Origin: Coprobacillus sp.
GTDB lineage: Bacteria > Bacillota_I > Bacilli_A > RFN20 > CAG-826
DNA: 35,623 bases
Assembly: GCA_021203815.1 (NCBI GenBank)
Contig: JAJQAL010000022.1
Location: forward strand, 62,617 to 98,239
Reading direction: 5' to 3'
Position numbers and translations under genes: made by a program
Notes under the pieces: model-generated
The model's input: the letters and a program-made list of their open reading frames with translations, nothing else
Databases searched by the model: none
Told to the model about the DNA's origin: nothing
Shown: positions 1-7,520 of the stretch, one piece after another
Layout: the number at the start of each line of letters is the position of its first letter
Numbering within the stretch: position 1 is the stretch's first letter

Positions 1-49
1 CTAGTAAAAAATTATATCTTTATGAATGAAGATATAAAAGACTTAAAAA

Positions 50-1060
50 CTAAAAGGTTTTATAGTCTTCAATTCTCCAGTTAGGGTCAGGAGAAATAGT
101 TAGAGGGGCTCTTATTCCCTTTAAATATAGTTTTTCTCCAAGTTTAGCAATCATCGCTGCGTTATCAGTGCAGCACCACATCGGCGGGAAGGAGAGATTT
201 ATATGCCTTTTACTTAGTTCTTCGCTAAGTTTCTCTCTTAAATATGAATTAGCGGAGACTCCACCGCACACAACGACATTTTTAACCTCGTATCGATTAA
301 TAGCGATAAGGGCTTTATTAATGACCTGCTCTACTGCGGTTTCTTCAACAGACCGACACATATCATCTACGTTAACTGTCTCACCTTTTTGCTCAAGATT
401 ATGAACTAAGTTAATAACATTTGTTTTTAAGCCTGAAAAAGAAAAGTCAAGGGTGTCCACTCCTTTAAGAGGAGTAGGAAGATTATAGGTGTGTTTCCCT
501 TTTTTAGCATGTTCATCTATCATCGCTCCACCTGGATAAGGAAATCCAAGCACTCTTGCTACTTTATCGAAGCATTCTCCAATAGCGTCATCTCTTGTTT
601 CTCCAAGGACTTCAAAATCGAGATCTTCTCTCATTAGAACAAGTTCTGAGTTACCACCAGATACGACAATAGCAAGAAGAGGAAACTTCATCTCTTCAAC
701 AAATTCATTAGCGTATATATGACCCGCGAGATGATGAACAGGAATAAGAGGTTTATCAAAGAGCATCGCTAGTGTCTTGGCCGCCTGCATCCCAACATGG
801 AGGGCTCCAATTAGGCCAGGGCCTCGAGTAACCGCAAAAGCATCAACATCCCCTAATTTGACATCAGCTTTTTCTAGAGCTTCTTTTAAAACAAAAATAA
901 TGTTTTCAGCGTGAAGTCTAGAGGCTACCTCAGGCATCACTCCACCATACTTAGCGTGGATATCCGCTTGAGAGGAAACGACATTAGAAAGGAGTTGGCC
1001 ATCTTTAACAATTGCCACCCCAGTCTCATCACAGCTTGATTCAATCCCTAAGGTAATCAT
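50..1060 (-). CDS. tsaD: tRNA N6-adenosine threonylcarbamoyltransferase TsaD
   Basis: 336-aa ORF starting MITLGIESSCDETGVAIV, with HHLAGHIYA and VSGGNSEL motifs typical of TsaD/Kae1; last gene of a tsaE-tsaB-rimI-tsaD cluster. Confidence 0.97.
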   Translation of the reverse strand: MITLGIESSCDETGVAIVKDGQLLSNVVSSQADIHAKYGGVMPEVASRLHAENIIFVLKEALEKADVKLGDVDAFAVTRGPGLIGALHVGMQAAKTLAMLFDKPLIPVHHLAGHIYANEFVEEMKFPLLAIVVSGGNSELVLMREDLDFEVLGETRDDAIGECFDKVARVLGFPYPGGAMIDEHAKKGKHTYNLPTPLKGVDTLDFSFSGLKTNVINLVHNLEQKGETVNVDDMCRSVEETAVEQVINKALIAINRYEVKNVVVCGGVSANSYLREKLSEELSKRHINLSFPPMWCCTDNAAMIAKLGEKLYLKGIRAPLTISPDPNWRIEDYKTF

Positions 1061-1506
1061 ACTCCCTCGATTCTTTTAATCATGTAAATAGCATTATCGC
1101 CATTAGAATAATAAGCCTCTTTTATAAGCACTTCTTTAAATCCATTTTTGATGTAAAAATCAAATGCTTTTTTATTATTTTCCCGCACTTCTAAGGTAAT
1201 TGTTTGAATTTTCTTAGCGTAACAGTCATCAAATATATCGTTCATAAGAGCGGTCCCCACTCCCATTTTTTGGTAGTTGGGATGGGTTGCAATTTGCGCA
1301 ATAGTCGCGCTATCAAACGTAAAATAGCAGAGGGCAAAACCAACAACATGCCCGTCTACTTTCGCGACATAATTCATTGCATACTCATTATCATTTAATT
1401 CATAGAGAAAGTCTTCTTTTGAGTATTTAGCAATAAAACAGAGATTCTCTATAGCTAAAACCTCGTCGAGATGCTCTAATTTCATATCTTCTATCTCGAT
1501 ATTCAT
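1057..1506 (-). CDS. rimI: Ribosomal protein S18-alanine N-acetyltransferase (GNAT family, RimI)
   Basis: 149-aa GNAT protein (IATHPNYQKMGVGTALM acetyl-CoA binding motif, LEVRENNKKAFDFYIKNGF); sits between tsaB and tsaD with short overlaps. Confidence 0.92.
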   Translation of the reverse strand: MNIEIEDMKLEHLDEVLAIENLCFIAKYSKEDFLYELNDNEYAMNYVAKVDGHVVGFALCYFTFDSATIAQIATHPNYQKMGVGTALMNDIFDDCYAKKIQTITLEVRENNKKAFDFYIKNGFKEVLIKEAYYSNGDNAIYMIKRIEGV

Positions 1507-2099
1507 ACTTTCCCCTTTAAATAGACAGGATTAAGAGCACTGCTATCGTTAATAGGAGTGGTGCTCTCTTTTAAGGAAAGCATTTCTTTAATAACATTTC
1601 CCTTATATCCATCTATTCCTAAATATTTGGTTTCTCCACAAACTACATAATCAGGGTGTTCGTTAATATATTTAAGAACTTCCTCATTATCCATAATCTG
1701 GTCTTTTAGAATCTCTTTTTCTCCCTCATACACTCCGATATAAGATCTATCACTTCTAGCGTTTATTAAACAAATTGAGGGAGAATTACCATGTTTTAGC
1801 ACTTGAAGTGAACTAGCTGGGTAAACTGGAATACTAAGTGCAAAAGCCATAACTTTAGCGATAGTGAGGGCGATTCTAACTCCTGTATAAGAAGCGGGGC
1901 CGATACTCACCATAATGTCTTTAATCTCATCTCGACTAATCTTATTATCTTTTAAAAGTCTATCGAGTTCCTCCACCATATATTCGGACTGCTTTTGCCA
2001 GGCGTAAAATGAGGTAAGAGCGATGATTTCACCATTAAAAGCCACTCCAACGGAGAGGTCATTTACACTTGAATCTAATAAAACTGTGTATTTTTTCAT
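1503..2099 (-). CDS. tsaB: tRNA threonylcarbamoyladenosine biosynthesis protein TsaB
   Basis: 198-aa ORF with the GPASYTGVRIALTIAKVMAFAL motif typical of TsaB; overlaps rimI and tsaE. Confidence 0.93.
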   Translation of the reverse strand: MKKYTVLLDSSVNDLSVGVAFNGEIIALTSFYAWQKQSEYMVEELDRLLKDNKISRDEIKDIMVSIGPASYTGVRIALTIAKVMAFALSIPVYPASSLQVLKHGNSPSICLINARSDRSYIGVYEGEKEILKDQIMDNEEVLKYINEHPDYVVCGETKYLGIDGYKGNVIKEMLSLKESTTPINDSSALNPVYLKGKV

Positions 2100-2542
2100 A
2101 ATTCGATATTATTTAGAATTCGCTCGGGGCCTCTTAGTTTAAGCTCTCTTTCATCTCCGCCTAAATTAATAAACTCGATTTCTAATGCGGTAATAGGAAT
2201 TAGATCCTCGACATTTTGAGGCCACTCAATAAGAGAATAAGTTCCGTCTTCCCCAGTAAATTCATCAAGGCCTAAATCTATTTGCTGCTCATATAGTCTA
2301 TATGCATCGATATGAACGAGTATTCCTTTATCGGAATTATATAGGGCCATTATATTAAAGGTGGGGGACGTGACTTCTTTTTCTATTCCAAGTCCCTCCG
2401 CAAAACCTTTAACAAAAGTGGTTTTGCCTGAGCCTAAATCACCATGGAGACAGATAACGCATCCAGGCTGACAAACCGATGCGTATTGCCTTCCGATTTT
2501 CCTTGTTTCTTCTTCACTACTAGTAACAATTTCTTTTCTCAT
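2096..2542 (-). CDS. tsaE: tRNA threonylcarbamoyladenosine biosynthesis ATPase TsaE
   Basis: 148-aa ORF with Walker A GDLGSGKTTFVKGFAEGLG and VTSPTFNI, hallmarks of TsaE. Confidence 0.95.
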   Translation of the reverse strand: MRKEIVTSSEEETRKIGRQYASVCQPGCVICLHGDLGSGKTTFVKGFAEGLGIEKEVTSPTFNIMALYNSDKGILVHIDAYRLYEQQIDLGLDEFTGEDGTYSLIEWPQNVEDLIPITALEIEFINLGGDERELKLRGPERILNNIEL

Positions 2543-3066
2543 AGGTCTAAATAAGACTGAAATACTTCATAGTATCGTCTAATGAGTTCATCATCAAACG
2601 GGAAGACTTCATCCTCCATAAGTTTTTTCATTTTATCCATCGTGTAATGTAGGACTTTATCTAAGTCCTCTGAATATTCAAATTTCTTTTTATTCTTTCG
2701 ATATTCAGTAAGATCTAAGATCCTTATTTTACCATCAAGGAATCTTTTAATATCGATATCATAATCGATATATTTGATAGATCCATCTTCGACGATACAG
2801 GGAGAGGAAATATTACAGTAGTACGCTAGTCCAGTTGACTTAAACATACAAATAACATTAAACCATTCGGTCTTAGAAAAAATAGAAATAGAGGACTCAT
2901 TGCTATACCATTCCTTACCATTTGGTTCATAGACTTTATTACGTTTTGCCGCGGTGATAATGTATTCTTCATTATCTTCCAAAACAAAACCTTTGTCCCA
3001 TTTTCGATGAACGGAACCATCGTGTTTATAAGAAATGATTTTAATTGTGTGTGGGTCGTTTTCCAT
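2539..3066 (-). CDS. DUF402-family protein (nucleoside di/triphosphatase-like)
   Basis: 175 aa; KHDGSVHRKWDKGFVL..., FNVICMFKSTGLAYYCNISSPC, YIDYDIDIKR pattern resembles DUF402/Ntdp proteins; overlaps tsaE by 4 nt. Confidence 0.75.
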   Translation of the reverse strand: MENDPHTIKIISYKHDGSVHRKWDKGFVLEDNEEYIITAAKRNKVYEPNGKEWYSNESSISIFSKTEWFNVICMFKSTGLAYYCNISSPCIVEDGSIKYIDYDIDIKRFLDGKIRILDLTEYRKNKKKFEYSEDLDKVLHYTMDKMKKLMEDEVFPFDDELIRRYYEVFQSYLDL

Positions 3067-3082
3067 AGCAAATCCCCACTAA

Positions 3083-4363
3083 TTATTTAATTTTATTAAT
3101 TGTTTTTAAGGCCTTAAGGGTCTTAAGAATATCTTCTTTACCTTTAATGTAGTATTCTTCGTTTAATGGATGATCCACTGGGACAGAGACATACTCATCA
3201 ACATAAGTTAGGTAAACCGCGGTGTGTCCTGTCCATAATACGACGTTAATATTTAGAAGAGAATCAGTCACTCCAATTTCCTGAATAGCAGTTAGGAATT
3301 TATGAGGAATAGCGTCATTTACATTAACGTTTTCTTTTGCATAGATAGTCATTACCTCATCATCCACGGCTTTAACTAAATCAAAGGTATTAGTGGGTAA
3401 GTCAATTGCCTTAGAACCTTTGAGATTGATAATAATTCTATTATCAATTTTAAGAGTATTTGGATATGTAATATATCGACCTAAGAACGCCGTATCATTT
3501 TGCCTCTTATTATCACTTTTAACTAAAACAGAGACATTAGCGCATTTAAATAAAGCGCCTCCATAGCTTCCTCTTACCACCGCCTGAGACTTAGTATCTA
3601 CAACGTCATAGTAAATGCCGTCCGCTAAAATCTCACTAGCTTCAACTTTCTCTAGTTCATCATAAGTAACTTTTGAATAGTCACTAGATGAGAAGTTATA
3701 AGCATTAAAGGTATCAATTGCAAGAGCAGCGTATTCTGCGCTCTTTTTTGGAGTGCCTCTTCGCCCTAATATGTACTGCACAATCATGGCCACAACCGCT
3801 AAACCGATGAGGACGTAACCGAGAATTTGCACCCAGCCAATACCCTCATCACCATTATCGATTAAGACTAAAACAAAGCCGGCAATAGCGAAAACGAGGA
3901 CAAAAGCTAAGACAATATATGAAATACGATTTTGAAGTTTATAGGCCTTCATAAATGACTGCCTACCTTCTTCAACTTTTTGTAAATCAGTATTAACACC
4001 TTCATACTGAACATCTTTTATTTTTGATAGTTCAGCGTCATAATCAATTTCTTCTTCCGCGCTAGGAGCAACCTCACTAGTAGGCTCTTGATGAGCTTCC
4101 TCTTCTGGTGAAAGAGGAAGAATAGCAATATCATCGCTAGGAGCTACCTCTTCAGTGGAAGTTTCCTCGATAGGGGCCTCCTCGACAGGAGCTTCATCAG
4201 TATGGGCTTTGCTCACTATTTCGGTGGCGGCCGTTACCTCTTCACTAGAAACTTCCTCTACTTCCTTAGGAGTCTCTTCTACTGGAGATTCCTCAGTGAT
4301 AGGAGCTTCGCTAGCTTCTTTCTTTTCTTCATCATTAGTTTCTTTTAATTTTTCGTCTTCCAT
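3083..4363 (-). CDS. Two-TM membrane protein with long acidic E/P/T-rich N-terminal tail (C-terminal part tentatively DUF3137-like)
   Basis: 426 aa: about 110-aa acidic tail with imperfect APVEEAPIEETSTEE-type repeats, two hydrophobic helices (ISYIVLAFVLVFAIAGFVLVLI; VQILGYVLIGLAVVAMIVQYIL), soluble C-terminus; DUF3137 resemblance is from memory only. Confidence 0.6.
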   Translation of the reverse strand: MEDEKLKETNDEEKKEASEAPITEESPVEETPKEVEEVSSEEVTAATEIVSKAHTDEAPVEEAPIEETSTEEVAPSDDIAILPLSPEEEAHQEPTSEVAPSAEEEIDYDAELSKIKDVQYEGVNTDLQKVEEGRQSFMKAYKLQNRISYIVLAFVLVFAIAGFVLVLIDNGDEGIGWVQILGYVLIGLAVVAMIVQYILGRRGTPKKSAEYAALAIDTFNAYNFSSSDYSKVTYDELEKVEASEILADGIYYDVVDTKSQAVVRGSYGGALFKCANVSVLVKSDNKRQNDTAFLGRYITYPNTLKIDNRIIINLKGSKAIDLPTNTFDLVKAVDDEVMTIYAKENVNVNDAIPHKFLTAIQEIGVTDSLLNINVVLWTGHTAVYLTYVDEYVSVPVDHPLNEEYYIKGKEDILKTLKALKTINKIK

Positions 4364-4434
4364 AGTAAAAACCTCGGTATAAATATAACATATTTATTAA
4401 ATAATATGAATAAATATAGGTTTTATGCCTATAT

Positions 4435-5424
4435 TTAAGGAGTTTCTACACTCTCCTCTTTAGAGACTGATTTATGAGAACCGCCACTAGGATATTTGGC
4501 GTTTATATTCAGTAGAGGTTTATATAAGACTATCATTCCTACAAGCACAATAGCAGCGCTCGGTCCAATATAAATAAGCTGATATATAAGTGAGCTAATA
4601 AAGTCCATTTCATAGATAAACATCCCAGAAAGTGTCGAGGCAAAGGTTCTACATATGCACCCAAGCGCAATTCCTATAATGATAAAAAGAATCCCCTTAA
4701 ATGTGACTTTCTTTTCTTTATTAAAGATCCATTTTCTAAATAGACCAATAACCGCTAATAGTCCAAATCCTAATAGGTAATCTAGCGGATAAGTAACAAA
4801 TCCGTACCCATCAATAATACAGTCAAGTAGGCCGTATATGACGCCCCCTGAAATAAACCCTCTAATAAATCCCTTACGAAGAGCAATGATAAATATAGGG
4901 AGCATCGCAAAAGAGATTGATCCTCCGTTAGCGGCGATTCTAATCTTAAAGACAGGGAGGTCTAAAATAATAGATAGGGCCACAAGCATGGCTATCTCTA
5001 CAATGTCGGAGATAGTGAACTGATTATTAATAAAAATAAACTGAGAATAATAGAGTGTTAAAACCACTAAAATTAATGCAGTTATTAATATAAACGCCCC
5101 AATACTCACTTCTTTTTCTGAAATACCATATAAATTTGCGGTAAAAGTCGGAGTGAAAAAGAAAAGAACTGCGGTGATTAGAAATAGAATAAATAGGGCA
5201 TAATCGATATATTTATTTTTATCGAGGAATTGCAAAATTATTGAGGCTAAGAAAATAATAAATGGCAACCATAAAATATAGGTATAAACACTGGAAAAAT
5301 CCGCAAAAAGGATATTAATTGCATTATATTGAACCCCATTAATAGAAACATAAGGGCCAAATAAAGAGCACACAAAAAGGAGGATAATTCCAAGGCTAAA
5401 TATTTCCTTTTGTGTCTTTTCCAT
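4435..5424 (-). CDS. ThiT-like ECF thiamine transporter S-component with extra N-terminal membrane domain
   Basis: 329 aa; C-terminal half (ISDIVEIAMLVALSIILDLPVFKIRIAANGGSISFAMLPIFIIALRKGFIRGFISGGVIYGLLD...YPLDYLLGFG) matches the ThiT pattern; directly downstream of a TPP riboswitch. Confidence 0.8.
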   Translation of the reverse strand: MEKTQKEIFSLGIILLFVCSLFGPYVSINGVQYNAINILFADFSSVYTYILWLPFIIFLASIILQFLDKNKYIDYALFILFLITAVLFFFTPTFTANLYGISEKEVSIGAFILITALILVVLTLYYSQFIFINNQFTISDIVEIAMLVALSIILDLPVFKIRIAANGGSISFAMLPIFIIALRKGFIRGFISGGVIYGLLDCIIDGYGFVTYPLDYLLGFGLLAVIGLFRKWIFNKEKKVTFKGILFIIIGIALGCICRTFASTLSGMFIYEMDFISSLIYQLIYIGPSAAIVLVGMIVLYKPLLNINAKYPSGGSHKSVSKEESVETP

Positions 5425-5431
5425 TTAAAAA

Positions 5432-5449
5432 TCCTCCATGATAGGAGGA
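5432..5449 (-). promoter_or_regulatory. Riboswitch expression-platform hairpin (SD-sequestering and/or terminator-like)
   Basis: Minus-strand TCCTCC-TATCAT-GGAGGA followed by TTTTT; the 3' arm GGAGGA is the SD of the ThiT-like ORF, 7 nt before its ATG. Confidence 0.65.
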
Positions 5450-5470
5450 GGGCAAATTACAAAACATTTT

Positions 5471-5546
5471 CCCTCCGCTAGCATTATCTAGATCAGGTAC
5501 GGTCGACCCTAAGAAGGGTCCTCTCAGCCAGGTTCACCTAGCTCCC
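5471..5546 (-). ncRNA. TPP (thi-box) riboswitch aptamer
   Basis: Minus strand reads GGGAGCTAGGTGAACCTGGCTGAGAGGACCCTTCTTAGGGTCGACCGTACCTGATCTAGATAATGCTAGCGGAGGG, with CTGAGA and ACCTGATCTAGATAATGCTAGCG thi-box cores. Confidence 0.95.
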
Positions 5547-5553
5547 AAAGTTT

Positions 5554-5581
5554 ATTATAGTTACTTTTAATTTTTTGTTAA
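5554..5581 (-). promoter_or_regulatory. Sigma70-type promoter for the TPP riboswitch/thiT unit
   Basis: Minus strand TTAACA (5581-5576), 16-nt spacer, TATAAT (5559-5554); overlaps the 3' end of ung. Confidence 0.65.
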
Positions 5582-6259
5582 AGGTTTATTACACCATCTA
5601 ATAGGAGATAGATGGTTATCCACGAGAAATGAGTTACACTGAATGAAGTTATTAGAGCCAAACCACCCGCCTTTATTCGCGCTTAATGGAGATGGGTGAT
5701 GAGCGGTTACTACTTTATGTTTTGGGTTAGTGACATACACGCTAAACTTTTTCGCGTATCCTCCCCAGAGCATAAATACCATCGGAGTGTCTTTACTATC
5801 AAGTAACTCCATTACTCTTTTAGTAAACTCTTGATATTCTTTAATATCGTGAGACATACTTTCTCCCTTTCTGACAGTTAGAATCGTATTAAGAAGGAGA
5901 ACACCTTGTCTTGCTAAATATTCAAGATTACCGCTTGTGTAATCCATTGGCTCAGAGAATTCTCTTTCAATTTCTTTATAGATATTAACTAGTGACGGCG
6001 GAAGCTCTTCTCCGTTTGGCACCGAAAACGCTAGTCCCATCGCCTGGTTATCTCCGATATATGGATCTTGACCTATAATAACCACTTTAACTTTATCTAA
6101 TGGAGTGAGAGAAAAGGCTTTAAACATGTCTTTTCTAGGGGGCATACATTTATTATTCTTATATTCGTTATCTAAAAAAGAGTGAAGAGATTTAGAAAAA
6201 TCCTCCTCTTTAATCGCTAAGAAGAAATCATTCCAGGAATTGATTCTTTCATAATTCAT
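5567..6259 (-). CDS. ung: Uracil-DNA glycosylase
   Basis: 230 aa; VVIIGQDPYIGDNQAMGLAFSVP and HPSPLSANKGGWFGSNNF motifs of family 1 UDG. Confidence 0.97.
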   Translation of the reverse strand: MNYERINSWNDFFLAIKEEDFSKSLHSFLDNEYKNNKCMPPRKDMFKAFSLTPLDKVKVVIIGQDPYIGDNQAMGLAFSVPNGEELPPSLVNIYKEIEREFSEPMDYTSGNLEYLARQGVLLLNTILTVRKGESMSHDIKEYQEFTKRVMELLDSKDTPMVFMLWGGYAKKFSVYVTNPKHKVVTAHHPSPLSANKGGWFGSNNFIQCNSFLVDNHLSPIRWCNKPLTKN

Positions 6260-6277
6260 ACTGCTATTTTATCATTT

Positions 6278-6297
6278 TCTAATAAATATTTATTAGA
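6278..6297. repeat. Perfect 20-bp palindrome in the ung / glycosyltransferase divergent promoter region
   Basis: tctaataaatatttattaga is its own reverse complement. Confidence 0.85.
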
Positions 6298-6336
6298 CAA
6301 TTAGAAATATAAATAAATAGCGAGTATTATATATTT

Positions 6337-7503
6337 ATGCACATAATCTATTTCACCACTGCAATTGATAAAGATGACTACGATGAGTACATCAAAAAAT
6401 GGGATATTGGAATTAATCCTAAAGGCCAAGTCTTTCATGATAGACTAATCCGCTGCCTCGGACTCGATAATAAAGTAAGCGTTATCTCCTATCGCCCCTT
6501 TTCCCGTCAACATGTTAGTGAAAAGCGTTTAAAGGGGGAATATAAGATCGTTAGGAACGTGGAGTACTGCTACCTCCCAGTTTTAAGAAACACCGCATTA
6601 AGAGCCCTTTGCTATCGATATGAGTCGAGTAAAGCGCTCCGCGGTCTTAAAAAAGATAGCAAGACCATTATCCTAACCGATACCATTAATCCGCAGGTGG
6701 TAAAAAATGCTACAAGACTTGCGGCTAAATATCATCTTAAGATTGTGGGTGTCGCCCGTACCACTCCAAGCGGCATTAATAATACCAATCGGGATTTTAC
6801 GGTGAGTTTACTTGAAAGTACTGATGACCTTGATGCCTATATTTGCTGCACCGAAGAGCTTAATGCCCTCTTTAATAAGAATAGTAAACCTCACTATATC
6901 CTTCCTGGATTAATCGAGGATAAGGAGCCAGTAACTAGGAAAATAGATGAGAAATATATCTACTATAACGGCTCCCTTGATCCAAAACACGGAATAGTGA
7001 GTCTAATAAATGCTTATGAGATGATTAATAATAAGAAAGTTAAACTCTATATATCAGGATATGGAGAAAATGAAGAGTTTTTAGAGAGAATTAAGAATGT
7101 AAATGATATTAATTATCTAGGGATATTAAGCGAAAGAGAAAGTGATGATTATATCTATAACGCTTTAATAAATATTAATGTTAGACCTTATACGGAAGAC
7201 TATGAGAGGTACTCTATTCCCTTTAAAGTGCTCGATTATCTCTACGCCGGAAACCTCACTATCTCCACTAAAAATAATAAACTCCAGAAATACTTTAAAA
7301 ATGAAGTTATATGGTTAAAGAGTAATGAACCTAAAGAAATCGCTTCGCAGCTAGAAAAAGCGCTCTCTCTAACTAAGGCGGATATAAAAACCTTCGCCTC
7401 GGCTGGAAAGGAGAAAGCGCATCATTTATTTGCTTTAAAGCCGAATAGCGAAGGCCTAGTAGGTTTTCTTAAAGATGTATTAAATAATAAAACTAGTAAT
7501 TAA
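6337..7503 (+). CDS. Glycosyltransferase (GT4-like)
   Basis: 388 aa; C-terminal KYIYYNGSLDPKHGIVSLINAYEMI...VKLYISGYGENEEFL...INYLGILSERESDDYI...PFKVLDYLYAGNLTIST pattern typical of GT-B glycosyltransferases. Confidence 0.8.
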   Translation: MHIIYFTTAIDKDDYDEYIKKWDIGINPKGQVFHDRLIRCLGLDNKVSVISYRPFSRQHVSEKRLKGEYKIVRNVEYCYLPVLRNTALRALCYRYESSKALRGLKKDSKTIILTDTINPQVVKNATRLAAKYHLKIVGVARTTPSGINNTNRDFTVSLLESTDDLDAYICCTEELNALFNKNSKPHYILPGLIEDKEPVTRKIDEKYIYYNGSLDPKHGIVSLINAYEMINNKKVKLYISGYGENEEFLERIKNVNDINYLGILSERESDDYIYNALININVRPYTEDYERYSIPFKVLDYLYAGNLTISTKNNKLQKYFKNEVIWLKSNEPKEIASQLEKALSLTKADIKTFASAGKEKAHHLFALKPNSEGLVGFLKDVLNNKTSN

Positions 7504-7520
7504 TTTTGTTCTCCTATAGA

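Noticed and set aside
4155-4382. 75-aa plus-strand Ser-rich ORF with apparent repeats
   Set aside because: Antisense of the acidic GAA/GAG-rich tail of the 3083-4363 gene; repeats are mirrored from that tail.
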